From Candidatus Endomicrobiellum devescovinae (GTDB lineage Bacteria > Elusimicrobiota > Endomicrobiia > Endomicrobiales > Endomicrobiaceae): 64,000 nt of DNA. Below the pieces are notes generated by a model that saw only the letters and a list, made by a program, of their open reading frames with translations, searched no databases and was not told the DNA's origin. The stretch spans positions 1 through 64,000 of the forward strand of contig JAIRYK010000022.1 in assembly GCA_031267795.1 (NCBI GenBank), read 5' to 3'. Positions 55,970 to 64,000 of the stretch are shown here, in pieces; within the stretch, counting starts at the first letter, position 1; each line of letters opens with the position of its first letter. The position numbers were made by a program, and so were the translations under genes.

Positions 55970-56909
55970 AACTTCCTAAAGCACAGCTTAAATTGACACT
56001 GTGCGTTCCATCTATATTTTGCCCTGGAGCATAAGAGTAGTCTATAGTTACGCTTTGAATCTCCAAAGCAAATCCCATTCTGAAATCTGTGTCTAAAGAT
56101 TTTTCAGCAAGCTTTACACCTGATCTTAAATCTAAGAAGTATATAGGAGAAAAAGAAGCGCCCGCAGAAAAGAAGTTGCCGGAATATATCTGTGAATTAT
56201 AGTCTATTGCAACTTTTAAATTAAAAAAATCCTTTTCGCTATAAGCAGCCCCAACCGACAAAACTTGAGGTAAATCGTAACTTTCTTTTATAAATTTCAT
56301 TTTTGAGCCAAAATTTTTATAAGCTACTCCAAGAGATATATTGTCAAAATCGGCAAACCTGAAAATTCCTCCTATGTCAGCAGCAAAAGCTTCCGCACTG
56401 TAATCAGCAAGATTAGACCTTAAAAGTTTTAAGTTTACACCAAGTCCACCGTACATAAATTCAACTGGCATAGTTTCTTTTAAGTCAATTGAATAATTTA
56501 AGATCAAGCCTAAATCGTTAGAAGATGCCATATTTACAGAGTTACCGGAATTATCAAGATGGTCTATATTGCCAAACCCGGCATACATAAATGAAATGCC
56601 GAAATTTCCAATAGAAGAAGGGAATTGAGCGCCCAAAAAGTTATATTGAATTGTGTTGAATATTAAAGAGTTGTTTATTGAACCTGTTATTCTATAAGTA
56701 TCTATTGTTGAAGCTGGATTTAAGATTGATGAAGGTGCATTTCCTGAAATCAAGGCAACACCAGCATCACCCATAGCTGAAGTTACAGGATTTGGGTTAT
56801 ACGAAAACATCCTTCCTCCTGTTACGCCCGCAGCGGCGAAAACCGAAGAGTCAGATCCTAACAATACAATCAAAGCCGCAGCTAAAGAAACTAATCTTTT
56901 TTCTAACAT
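55902..56909 (-). CDS. PorV/PorQ-like outer-membrane protein
   Basis: A 335-residue barrel-type protein. A signal peptide (1-26) is followed by GGRMFSYNPNPVTSAMGDAGVALISGN, NPASTI and a series of alternating beta strands (FNLKVAIDYNSQIYSGNFFSAGASF, MGFALEIQSVTIDYSYAP). This fits the UPF0164/PorV-PorQ family. ATG at 56909 follows AAGGGC; an upstream TTG frame start is not supported. The stop at 55902 may result from loss of a TA unit. It precedes the TPR and FlgD-like genes. Confidence 0.75.
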   Translation of the reverse strand: MLEKRLVSLAAALIVLLGSDSSVFAAAGVTGGRMFSYNPNPVTSAMGDAGVALISGNAPSSILNPASTIDTYRITGSINNSLIFNTIQYNFLGAQFPSSIGNFGISFMYAGFGNIDHLDNSGNSVNMASSNDLGLILNYSIDLKETMPVEFMYGGLGVNLKLLRSNLADYSAEAFAADIGGIFRFADFDNISLGVAYKNFGSKMKFIKESYDLPQVLSVGAAYSEKDFFNLKVAIDYNSQIYSGNFFSAGASFSPIYFLDLRSGVKLAEKSLDTDFRMGFALEIQSVTIDYSYAPGQNIDGTHSVNLSCALGSFASEKTAYDYYLKEHFRKAVNI

Positions 56910-56979
56910 TTCTGCCCTTGTTAAAAATAACAACAGACTTCTGTAAAGTTAGAACTGCTTCTGGGTTTTGTGTACGCTT

Positions 56980-57672
56980 TTATTTCTTATCTGGATCAAA
57001 TCTAAAACCAACTCCAAAAATGGTTTTAATATGTTTTCTTCCCCAGGGTTTTAAAGAGTTTCTTAAATTCTTTATATGGGTATCAATGGTTCTGGTAGTA
57101 ACCGATATGTTATACTCAAAAACGTTTTCCAAAATAAATTCTCTATTTAGAACAACTCCAGGTTTTTGTAAAAATAAGTAAAGCAAATCAAATTCTTTTG
57201 GTCTTAATTGAACTTCTTTTCCATTAAGAAAAACAGTTCTTGATTCCAAAGATAATGAAAGATTGTCTATTTCGAATTTATTGACTTTATCTTTACGTTT
57301 GGAACGCCTGAGCAAAGCCTTAACTCTAGCAACTAGTTCTCTATTGCTGAAAGGTTTCGTTAAATAATCGTCAGCGCCAGAATCAAGACCTATAACTTTA
57401 TTAGTTTCAGTAGATTCTACTGTAAGCATTATGATAGGAATATTTTTTAAAGCAGGAGTTTGCCTTATTGTTCTGCAAAATTCTATTCCGCCTATCTTAG
57501 GCATATTAATATCTACAATTGCAAGATCTGGCTTAGATTTTAACATCCTCTTATATCCTTCATCAGTATCTTTACATGTGATAACCATAAAACCTTCGCC
57601 TTCAAGAAGGTTTTTCACCAAACTTCTTAAACTTTCTTCATCGTCAACCACAATAACTTTTGTTTCTACCAT
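56980..57672 (-). CDS. OmpR-family response regulator
   Basis: A 230-residue regulator. The receiver domain has acidic pair D10/D11, phospho-acceptor D54 (AIVDINMP) and the TKPFSNREL lysine; the C-terminal winged helix carries QLRPKEFDLLYLFLQKPG and TRTIDTHIKNLR. It follows its histidine kinase after a 14-base gap. Target genes are unknown; the adjacent PorV-like and YD-repeat genes are candidates. Confidence 0.93.
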   Translation of the reverse strand: MVETKVIVVDDEESLRSLVKNLLEGEGFMVITCKDTDEGYKRMLKSKPDLAIVDINMPKIGGIEFCRTIRQTPALKNIPIIMLTVESTETNKVIGLDSGADDYLTKPFSNRELVARVKALLRRSKRKDKVNKFEIDNLSLSLESRTVFLNGKEVQLRPKEFDLLYLFLQKPGVVLNREFILENVFEYNISVTTRTIDTHIKNLRNSLKPWGRKHIKTIFGVGFRFDPDKK

Positions 57673-57686
57673 AAAAAATCCTTTTG

Positions 57687-58904
57687 CTAAATAAAAACTG
57701 GCAAAATAAATTTAATTGTTGTGCCTTCACCGACTTTGCTTTCCGCCCAAATAGTACCCTTATACAAAGATATTATCTCGCTTGTCAGAGAAAGCCCCAA
57801 ACCACTTCCTTTTAATTTTTCAAATTTATTTCTTTTTATTTGATAAAACTTTTCAAAAATCTTCTTTAACAACTCTTTAGGGATCCCTATTCCAGTATCG
57901 GAAATCCAAATTTCAACAAACTTATCGCCATAATCCTGAGATAACGTAGCTTTTACAGAAATTGCATCTCCTTCCTTGGTAAACTTAAAAGCATTGTTTA
58001 AAATACCAGACACTGCAAGACCAAGCAAGCCAGCATCACCCAACACCGGAGGAAGCCCATCAACTATATCAATTATAAATTTTTTCTTTTCTAAACTCGC
58101 AACAGATTTAAAATTGCGACTCTCTTGTTCAACAACTTCGTCTATATAAGCTGAAGTTCCTTTCGCTTTAACTTTTCCAGCTCTAAATTCTGCTAAACTT
58201 AAAACATTGTTTATAAAATACTTAAGCCTACCTGTAGAATCTTTTATTGCATTCAATCCTTCAAGCATATCCTGAGAACCGCTCTTTTTAGCTTTCTCCA
58301 TCATTAAATCTGAATAACCTTTTATAGCAGCCAAAGGACTTCTAAACTCATGTGAAACACTTACAAGAAAATCATCTTTGAAACGTTTCTCGGACTCTTC
58401 AAAACTTTTAGTAAAACGTTTAGAAACCAAAAATACTATCAAAATACTCAATAAATAGATAAAAAGAATTTTATTTAAAATAATATAGAACAACCTTCTT
58501 GCTTGAGCATCATAATAAGATCTGTAAAACCCTACCAATAAAGTTCCTGCAATTTTTCCGTCTATAGTTGTTACAGGGTGCGAATATTTATATATACTCT
58601 CTTCTTCTAAAACGCTTTCTTCACCTAAAGAAAAAACTTCGCCTGACGAAGAAAGAAAAGATACATAAGCAACACCTGAATCAAAAACATCAAATATTGA
58701 ATTAAAAAATGATTTCTCTTTTTCTAACTTTGTCAAACTTCCATAAGAACTGAGAAATGATTTTAAAAATTTTTCACTTTCTGCTTGAACAGCAATATTG
58801 AAAAGAAAAGTTCTACAGCTAAAAAAAATAGCTAAGTTAGTGAAAACCACAAAAATAAATAACAAAAAAAGAGAAAATAAAATAAATTTAATTTTCAAAT
58901 TCAT
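57687..58904 (-). CDS. Membrane sensor histidine kinase
   Basis: A 405-residue kinase. Two transmembrane helices (about 7-30 and 143-160) enclose a roughly 110-residue extracytoplasmic sensor. The phospho-acceptor is H185 in SVSHEFRSPLAAIKGYS. The ATP-binding domain shows a variant N box (NNAFKF), the G1 box DTGIGIP and the G2 box GSGLGLSL. It is transcribed just ahead of its response regulator. The signal is unknown. Confidence 0.93.
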   Translation of the reverse strand: MNLKIKFILFSLFLLFIFVVFTNLAIFFSCRTFLFNIAVQAESEKFLKSFLSSYGSLTKLEKEKSFFNSIFDVFDSGVAYVSFLSSSGEVFSLGEESVLEEESIYKYSHPVTTIDGKIAGTLLVGFYRSYYDAQARRLFYIILNKILFIYLLSILIVFLVSKRFTKSFEESEKRFKDDFLVSVSHEFRSPLAAIKGYSDLMMEKAKKSGSQDMLEGLNAIKDSTGRLKYFINNVLSLAEFRAGKVKAKGTSAYIDEVVEQESRNFKSVASLEKKKFIIDIVDGLPPVLGDAGLLGLAVSGILNNAFKFTKEGDAISVKATLSQDYGDKFVEIWISDTGIGIPKELLKKIFEKFYQIKRNKFEKLKGSGLGLSLTSEIISLYKGTIWAESKVGEGTTIKFILPVFI

Positions 58905-58920
58905 TTTATAAAACTTAAAA

Positions 58921-58966
58921 TTCAGGCTACTCCGACAACAAATTTATCCTGATGGAGCAGCCTGAA
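58921..58966 (-). terminator. Terminator between the small membrane protein and the histidine kinase
   Basis: Arms at 58921-58933 and 58954-58966 pair over 13 positions with one G-U. On the minus strand a T-rich tract (ATTTTAAGTTTTAT) follows. It lies directly after the stop of the small membrane protein gene. Confidence 0.75.
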
Positions 58967-58973
58967 AATTCCA

Positions 58974-59264
58974 TTATTTATCTTTAGGCTCAAGAGATAT
59001 AACAACACTACTGTTCAATTTTGAAGCTACAAAATTATAAAGCCATGCTACAACAAGTGCTCCTATTGCCATTATAACTGTGTAAAGCACTACAAATATA
59101 ACCCAAGATAACAACTTTGCACCAAAACCAAGCCCTGCAGCCAAATCGGTTGGGAAAAAGAAGAACGTAACCAAACCTATAAGAGCTCCTAAAATTGCAA
59201 AAACAACAGGTAATACTTTAAGGACTGAAGCTACTTGGACTTTTTTCACATCGTAAAGGGACAT
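58974..59264 (-). CDS. Small membrane protein with DUF3566-like architecture
   Basis: A 96-residue protein with two or three hydrophobic helices (VLPVVFAILGALIGLVTFFF and LLSWVIFVVLYTVIMAIGALVVAWLY). The layout resembles DUF3566-type proteins; the function is unknown. The ATG at 59264 follows GGAGG with six-base spacing. It has its own strong promoter and terminator, so it is a single-gene unit. Confidence 0.7.
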   Translation of the reverse strand: MSLYDVKKVQVASVLKVLPVVFAILGALIGLVTFFFFPTDLAAGLGFGAKLLSWVIFVVLYTVIMAIGALVVAWLYNFVASKLNSSVVISLEPKDK

Positions 59265-59315
59265 TTGCAACCTCCTTTATTTTGTCTTCCAACCAAGCGA
59301 TTGCTTTACGATAAA

Positions 59316-59344
59316 ATAGTAACAGAATATTTTTTCAAAGTCAA
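59316..59344 (-). promoter_or_regulatory. Promoter of the small membrane protein gene
   Basis: TTGACT (59344-59339) and TACTAT (59321-59316) on the minus strand are separated by 17 bases. TG one base before the -10 box adds an extended -10 element. Confidence 0.75.
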
Positions 59345-59404
59345 ATTTAAAAGATATTTCTTACATTCTTGTCACAATCACAAAGCTGAAGATAAAAACT
59401 AAAA

Positions 59405-60400
59405 TTACTTAGAACCATATTCTTTTTTCATATCTTCAAGAGTCTTAGGAGCATAATCCTTTGCATGTCCTGCAGTCCCAAAATCTTTCATTTTTGAAAT
59501 TATAAGATTTGTAAGAGCAGTTCTTGCAGGTCCTAGGTAATCTCTTGGGTCAAACTTCTCAGGAGTTTCCGTAAATACTTTTCTTATTGCAGCCGTAATA
59601 GCAAGCCTTCCGTCAGTATCAACATTAATTTTTGATACGCCAAGTTTAACCGCTTCTTGAAGGCTAGCCATAGGTACACCAGTTGCTCCCGGCATTTTTC
59701 CGCCGTATTTGTTTACTTCGTCAATCAATTCTTTAGGAACTGAAGAAGCGCCGTGCAATACAATAGGAATATTTATCAACCCTCTTATTTTTTTCAAAAC
59801 ATCAAAGGCAAGATTTGCCGCTCCTTTAAATTTATAAGCACCGTGCGAAGTTCCTATAGCTATAGCTAAAGAATCAACGCCTGTTTCATCTACAAATTTC
59901 TTTGCTTCGTTGGGATCAGTCAAATGAATTTTGCCTGAACCAACACCATCTTCAAGTCCGCCGAGAGTTCCTATTTCTGCTTCAACGGAAACACCTCTGG
60001 CATGGGCATATTCAACAACAGAACGGGTAACTTTTACATTATAATCATAAGTGGAAGCAGTTTTGCCATCTTCCATTAAAGATCCGTCTATCATAACAGA
60101 TGAAAAACCTAAGTCTATCGCCTTTATAGCAGATTCCAAAGAGTTGCCGTGGTCTAAATGCATAGCTACTGGAATATCAGGATTTTCAATAACAGCGGCT
60201 TTCATTAAATATCCCAAATAAGTAAAGTTAGAATATTTCAAAGCACCTCTGCTGGCTTGAATAATTACTGGGGACTGAGTCTCTTTTGCAGCAGCCATAA
60301 TAGCCTGAATCTGCTCCATGTTATTGACGTTGTAAGCGCCTACCCCGTAACCTTTCTTTTGCGCTTCTTCCAAAATTTGTTTTGCCGGTACCAATGCCAT
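59405..60400 (-). CDS. fba: Class II fructose-1,6-bisphosphate aldolase
   Basis: A 331-residue zinc aldolase of glycolysis and gluconeogenesis. AMHLDHGNS (D83, zinc ligand H84), VSVEAEIGTLGG, VDSLAIAIGTSHGAYKF and VLHGASSVP are the family motifs. GGAGG precedes the ATG. It follows accA after nine bases. Confidence 0.95.
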   Translation of the reverse strand: MALVPAKQILEEAQKKGYGVGAYNVNNMEQIQAIMAAAKETQSPVIIQASRGALKYSNFTYLGYLMKAAVIENPDIPVAMHLDHGNSLESAIKAIDLGFSSVMIDGSLMEDGKTASTYDYNVKVTRSVVEYAHARGVSVEAEIGTLGGLEDGVGSGKIHLTDPNEAKKFVDETGVDSLAIAIGTSHGAYKFKGAANLAFDVLKKIRGLINIPIVLHGASSVPKELIDEVNKYGGKMPGATGVPMASLQEAVKLGVSKINVDTDGRLAITAAIRKVFTETPEKFDPRDYLGPARTALTNLIISKMKDFGTAGHAKDYAPKTLEDMKKEYGSK

Positions 60401-60409
60401 GTAATCCTC

Positions 60410-61402
60410 CTATTTTTTCTTCATCTTTTTGTTATTTTTCTTAGACGAAGCTTCTTCATAAATTCCTATATTTCTAAATCTTAAATATCTTTCTTGAACA
60501 ACTTTTTTGCTGTTCATCCCATTGTAGGCATGGAGATATTTGCTTAAAACCGTCTTTATATTTGCAGCAGTCTTGTCATGATTGTAATGCGCTCCGCCAA
60601 GATGCTCTTTTATTATTTCATCTATAACTTTTAGTTTAAGCAAATCTTTTGAGGTAAGTTTTAAAGCATCTGCCGCGTCTGCAGCTTTTGAACCGTCTCT
60701 GAAAAGTATAGCGGCACAGCCTTCAGGTGAGATAACAGAATAATAAGAATTTTCTAAGCACAAAACCTTGTTTGAAACGCCTATCCCTAAAGCACCGCCT
60801 GAACCGCCTTCGCCGATAACAACTGTTATAATAGGAACTTTTATGTTGGACATTTCTTTTAAATTTGTTGCAATGGCTTCAGCTTGTCCTCTTTCTTCAG
60901 CGGCAATTCCGGGATAAGCTCCCGGAGTATCTATAAATGTTATTATAGGGCGATTAAACTTTTCGGCAAGGCTCATTACTCTCATAGCCTTTCTATAACC
61001 TTCAGGGTGAGCCATACCAAAATTTCTGTCTAAGTTTTCTTCAAGGGTTCTACCTTTTTGATGCCCAATTACAGCTACTGGTTTCTCATCAAGCTCGGCT
61101 ATTCCACATAAAACGGCTGGATCATCGCCAAAACATCTGTCGCCATGAAGTTCAACAAAATTTTCAAAAATAAGTTTTATATAGTCTTTAGAATAAGGTC
61201 TTTGTGGGTGTCTAGCAATTTGTATGCGCTGCCATGACGACAACGAGCCATAAATTTTTTGTTTCAATTCGTCTCTTGTTTTCTCAAGATCTTTAATCTG
61301 TTCTGACAAATCTATGCTTTGTTCCTGAGCAGATTTCTTTAATTCTTCAATTCTTTTATCAATTTCCACTATAGGCTGTTCAAAATCAAAAGTTATATCC
61401 AT
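60410..61402 (-). CDS. accA: Acetyl-CoA carboxylase carboxyltransferase subunit alpha
   Basis: A 330-residue AccA. The N-terminal coiled coil ([18 protein letters not shown]) leads to [39 protein letters not shown] and [12 protein letters not shown], the carboxyltransferase signature. It works with AccD, which is not in the window, and with the AccB encoded at 7711-8160. GAGGG precedes the ATG. Confidence 0.96.
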   Translation of the reverse strand: MDITFDFEQPIVEIDKRIEELKKSAQEQSIDLSEQIKDLEKTRDELKQKIYGSLSSWQRIQIARHPQRPYSKDYIKLIFENFVELHGDRCFGDDPAVLCGIAELDEKPVAVIGHQKGRTLEENLDRNFGMAHPEGYRKAMRVMSLAEKFNRPIITFIDTPGAYPGIAAEERGQAEAIATNLKEMSNIKVPIITVVIGEGGSGGALGIGVSNKVLCLENSYYSVISPEGCAAILFRDGSKAADAADALKLTSKDLLKLKVIDEIIKEHLGGAHYNHDKTAANIKTVLSKYLHAYNGMNSKKVVQERYLRFRNIGIYEEASSKKNNKKMKKK

Positions 61403-61439
61403 TTACCCTCTTTCTTTAAAACTATACAAATGTTCCTAA

Positions 61440-62147
61440 CTAAAATTTACCTAAATAACTTATCCTTATCACTCTTTCATTTGGAACTCTTCCCGCGTCC
61501 TTTTTCCCCCAACAATCTCTTACAATGCAATCTATATCTAAATATTCCGTCACAGAAAACCTTAAACCAGAGTTAAGCCTTGCATCAGGGAAATAGTTCA
61601 CGTTGTCATACTCAAGCATAAAAGATACAAATTCTTTATATAAAGGCACTGTTGCGTTTGAAAACCAATAAATTTTTGGTTTAGAAAAATCGTTCACGTT
61701 AATACCTAAGTTAAACATCAACCCTTCAATGAAAAATTCCCTACCTGTAACAAAGTACAATCCTTTGCATCTTTGCACATATCCGCCGTCATAATCTCCA
61801 CTTATAAAAGTTCCCTGCCCATCATAGCCTAAAGCAAATCCTGGCAGGGTCATACTTCCTCCATAAAGCCTAAGTTTTACATGGAGAGCGGGAACAACTG
61901 CTTTTATGTTTTCATCTCCTATAAACTTATCTAATTCCCAAGACACTCCTAAATCTAAGGGCTTAAAAACACCAAAATTAATCTCTGAAATTACGTTTCC
62001 GTATGAGAAAAACCTGAAGTCAGCGCTGTACGAACCGTAACTTAATATGCCCGTAGTAGGCGTATCAAGCACATATGTTTTGCTGGCATAAAGAAAAGAA
62101 ACACAACATAAGACCGCAGCAAACGACCCTAATATTTTCTTCAACAT
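61440..62147 (-). CDS. Secreted outer-membrane beta-barrel-like protein
   Basis: A 235-residue protein with a clear signal peptide (residues 1-21, ending YAS) and a mature part of alternating hydrophobic/polar strands (DFRFFSYGNVISEINFGVF, MFNLGINVNDFS, FVSFMLEYDNVNYFP) and an aromatic C-terminal residue (YLGKF), as expected for an outer-membrane barrel. No family is recognised. It has its own promoter and GAGGAG site. Confidence 0.7.
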   Translation of the reverse strand: MLKKILGSFAAVLCCVSFLYASKTYVLDTPTTGILSYGSYSADFRFFSYGNVISEINFGVFKPLDLGVSWELDKFIGDENIKAVVPALHVKLRLYGGSMTLPGFALGYDGQGTFISGDYDGGYVQRCKGLYFVTGREFFIEGLMFNLGINVNDFSKPKIYWFSNATVPLYKEFVSFMLEYDNVNYFPDARLNSGLRFSVTEYLDIDCIVRDCWGKKDAGRVPNERVIRISYLGKF

Positions 62148-62171
62148 TTATATCTCCTCTCAGCCTGTCTA

Positions 62172-62200
62172 ATTATATAACTTACAACGTCTAAAATCAA
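62172..62200 (-). promoter_or_regulatory. Promoter of the outer-membrane protein gene
   Basis: TTGATT (62200-62195) and a perfect TATAAT (62177-62172) on the minus strand are 17 bases apart. The ATG at 62147 lies about 25 bases beyond the -10 box. Confidence 0.75.
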
Positions 62201-62223
62201 TTTTTAGCTTTGTAAAAAACTGA

Positions 62224-62730
62224 CTAATAGTGGTGTAGAGAGTTTAAAATATTATTTACAACTTGTCTCGGCGTTAATCCATCAGTATTAAAGGCATAAT
62301 CGCAGTCTGAATATACTTCTTTTCTTAATTCTAAAAGTCTTTTTATTTCATCTAAAGGATTTTCGTGCTTTAAGAGCGGTCTTGTTGAATCAGATTTGAC
62401 TCTGTCATATATCACTTCGGGAGAAGCGTAAAGATTTATCATTATTCCCTTATTTCCTAAAAGTTTAATGTTTGACGGATTAAGAACAGCCCCTCCTCCA
62501 CAAGATATTACAGAAGGGTGCTCTTGTTGCGATAAAGTTCTTATAATTTCTGATTCCGTTTGTCTAAACTCTTTTTCGCCAAACTTTTCAAAAATCATGC
62601 TTATTGAAAGCCCTATTTTTTTCTCTATCAAAGCGTCAGTATCAAAAAAAACTCTGTGGAGTTCTTCTGAAAGAAGCTTCCCAGTAACAGATTTTCCGAC
62701 ACCCATAAAACCTGTTAAAACTAAATTCAT
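62224..62730 (-). CDS. aroK: Shikimate kinase
   Basis: A 168-residue P-loop kinase that phosphorylates shikimate. Walker A is GFMGVGKS at 7-14, the shikimate-binding DTDALIE is at about 31-37, and the SCGGGAVL and TRPLL motifs are present. It starts one base into the aroC stop (TAATG), so the two shikimate-pathway steps are coupled. The product chain leads to chorismate, the substrate of TrpE. Confidence 0.95.
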   Translation of the reverse strand: MNLVLTGFMGVGKSVTGKLLSEELHRVFFDTDALIEKKIGLSISMIFEKFGEKEFRQTESEIIRTLSQQEHPSVISCGGGAVLNPSNIKLLGNKGIMINLYASPEVIYDRVKSDSTRPLLKHENPLDEIKRLLELRKEVYSDCDYAFNTDGLTPRQVVNNILNSLHHY

Positions 62731-63887
62731 TATAATGATTTTATCCTTTCTTTGTAATCGCTTACTCTTTTCTTAATATCTTCAATAGAATCTCCACCGA
62801 ATTTTTCTGCTAAAGCTTTAGCAAGCTCTATGGCAACTGAAGCCTCAGCAATAACACCCGCAGCAGGAACCGCACAAACGTCACTTCTAACAGTCTCTGC
62901 TTTTGCTGATTCTTTTGTTTTTAGATTTACTGAGTTAAGGGCATTTACAAGCGAAGGTATGGGTTTCATTGTACAAGTTATAACTATAGGCTCACCATTG
63001 CTCATTCCACCTTCTATACCGCCAGCTCTGTTAGTTTCTCTATAAAAATCTTTTGTTTTATCGTAGAAAATCTCATCATGAGCTTTTGAACCGAAAAGCT
63101 CTGCAAGTTTGACTCCATCTCCAAACTCAACAGCTTTCATAGCCTGAATAGAAATTAAGGCTTGGGCAAGTCGTCCGTCAAGTTTTAAATCATGCTGGAC
63201 ATGGCTTCCAAGACCAACGGGAACATTCTTAGCTACAACTATAATCTTACCACCAAGCGTATCACCCTTTAAAGAAGCTACTTCTATCAATTTTTTCATT
63301 TTCTTATCAGCTTCAACATCTGGAGATCTCAGCTCAGAGCTTTCAACATTATCCCAAAACTTTTCTTCTTCAATTGAAATGTTTTCAACAGCAACGCTTC
63401 CAATTTGCGAAGTGTAAGACATAACACTTATACCAACCTCTCTTAAAAGAGCTTTGCACACAGCTCCAGCTGCCACTCTAGCTGCTGTTTCTCTAGCAGA
63501 CGCTCTTTCAAGAATATCTCTAAAATCTTCTAAACCGTACTTCATAAGACCAGGCAGATCAGCATGCCCGGGGCGAGGACTTAAAAGAGGAGCGCTACTA
63601 GACTCTTTTGAAAAAGGCGACATTATGTCTGCCCAATTTTTAAAATCTTTATTGAAAATAAGCATAGCTACTGGAGAACCCAAAGACTTGCAGCGGCGTA
63701 TGCCTGATAAAATTTTTACTTTATCAGTTTCTATACTCATTCTTTTGCCCCTGCCATAACCTTTTTGTCTTCTCGCAAGTTCTAAATTTATATTATCAAT
63801 ACCTATAATAAGTCCAGCAGGAATCCCTTCAACAATTGCTACCAAAGCTTCTCCGTGAGATTCTCCAGCAGTAGTAAACCTGATCAT
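62730..63887 (-). CDS. aroC: Chorismate synthase
   Basis: A 385-residue FMN-dependent enzyme forming chorismate. The start FTTAGESHGEALVAIVEGIPAGL, the RRQKGYGRGKRM motif, GHADLPG, ERASARETAARVAAG and GIEGGMSNGEP are all intact. The ATG at 63887 follows TGGAG; the in-frame GTG at 63899 overlaps that site. An extended -10 promoter lies at 63926-63934. Confidence 0.96.
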   Translation of the reverse strand: MIRFTTAGESHGEALVAIVEGIPAGLIIGIDNINLELARRQKGYGRGKRMSIETDKVKILSGIRRCKSLGSPVAMLIFNKDFKNWADIMSPFSKESSSAPLLSPRPGHADLPGLMKYGLEDFRDILERASARETAARVAAGAVCKALLREVGISVMSYTSQIGSVAVENISIEEEKFWDNVESSELRSPDVEADKKMKKLIEVASLKGDTLGGKIIVVAKNVPVGLGSHVQHDLKLDGRLAQALISIQAMKAVEFGDGVKLAELFGSKAHDEIFYDKTKDFYRETNRAGGIEGGMSNGEPIVITCTMKPIPSLVNALNSVNLKTKESAKAETVRSDVCAVPAAGVIAEASVAIELAKALAEKFGGDSIEDIKKRVSDYKERIKSL

Positions 63888-63925
63888 AATTTTCTCCACA
63901 GCAAATTAATGTGTATATATTAATT

Positions 63926-63934
63926 ATTATAACA
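63926..63934 (-). promoter_or_regulatory. Extended -10 promoter of aroC-aroK
   Basis: The minus strand reads TGT followed by TATAAT (63931-63926), an extended -10 element; the -35 region is weak. It lies 39 bases before the aroC ATG. Confidence 0.6.
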
Positions 63935-63956
63935 TAAGTATTTTCAATACAAAAAT

Positions 63957-63986
63957 TCCCACGTAAATTTTAACGTGAGAGTTTTT
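63957..63986. terminator. Possible hairpin terminator near the window edge
   Basis: TCCCACGT (63957-63964) and ACGTGAGA (63973-63980) pair over eight positions with one mismatch, and a T-run follows on each strand (982-986 on plus, ATTTTT on minus). It may end a minus-strand gene lying beyond 64000 or a plus-strand transcript. Confidence 0.35.
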
Positions 63987-64000
63987 GTTAAATATATGAA

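Noticed and set aside
1-64000. CRISPR arrays, tRNA or rRNA genes, and insertion sequences
   Set aside because: I saw no regularly spaced direct repeats, no convincing T-loop/acceptor arrangement and no transposase frame in the window; a tRNA or CRISPR search program would be needed to exclude weak cases.

Overview
The window is a compact, AT-rich, gene-dense bacterial chromosome segment of about 60 protein-coding loci, nearly all on the minus strand. The gene content suggests a fermentative Gram-negative bacterium: a four-subunit pyruvate:ferredoxin oxidoreductase, outer-membrane lipoprotein genes (LolA and LptE types), an autotransporter, a PorV/PorQ-type barrel protein, RNase Y, and a long cell-division/isoprenoid/translation cluster. 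I infer the phylum Elusimicrobiota, class Endomicrobia (termite-gut endosymbionts such as 'Candidatus Endomicrobium trichonymphae'). This is inference from protein style, low GC and the high density of fresh gene decay; no rRNA is present to confirm it.

Layout. 1-760: intergenic DNA and one small secreted peptide. 762-8160: a minus-strand series accB, winged-helix protein, ftsK, lolA, rodZ, rimO, pgsA, pgpA, MBL hydrolase (division, lipid and envelope functions). 8227-10659: rpsO-pnp with a conserved-looking processing stem-loop between them. 10789-12456: YgiQ-type radical SAM protein. 12462-13415: LysM/M23 peptidase. 13430-14768: an accessory pocket with a decayed toxin, its surviving antitoxin, two very small secreted or membrane peptides and an inverted repeat. 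14769-21560: a complete trpEGDCFBA operon behind a tryptophan T-box leader with a strong promoter. 21612-24074: a broken autotransporter. 24132-36699: ftsB, lptE, leuS, broken tlyA, dxs, ispA, xseB, xseA, rny, 5-formyl-THF cyclo-ligase, rarA, a 6S-like RNA, zapA and a coiled-coil gene. 36883-42384: porGDAB preceded by dnaX-recR.

42548-46156 (plus strand): a flavoprotein, a GtrA protein and a broken GT-C-like membrane glycosyltransferase. 46167-48628: a clpB pseudogene with a large internal deletion, then cysE. 48827-50034: an unrecognised, frameshifted secreted/membrane protein of unusual composition. 50139-56909: secreted YD/RHS-like proteins, a FlgD-like secreted module, a TPR protein and a PorV-like barrel, followed upstream by a two-component pair. 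58974-63887: a small membrane protein, fba, accA, an outer-membrane protein, aroK and aroC.

The genes point to a cell that makes tryptophan and chorismate, synthesises fatty acids and isoprenoids, and oxidises pyruvate via ferredoxin, while losing stress and accessory functions. Seven loci look disrupted: a HigB-type toxin, the autotransporter, tlyA, the GT-C protein, clpB, the 48.8-50.0 kb gene and the PorV-TPR pair. Several lesions are in A-tracts or short repeats. The most notable regulatory elements are the Trp T-box, the 6S-like RNA beside zapA, the rpsO-pnp stem-loop, and two promoters placed so close to start codons that leaderless mRNAs are predicted.
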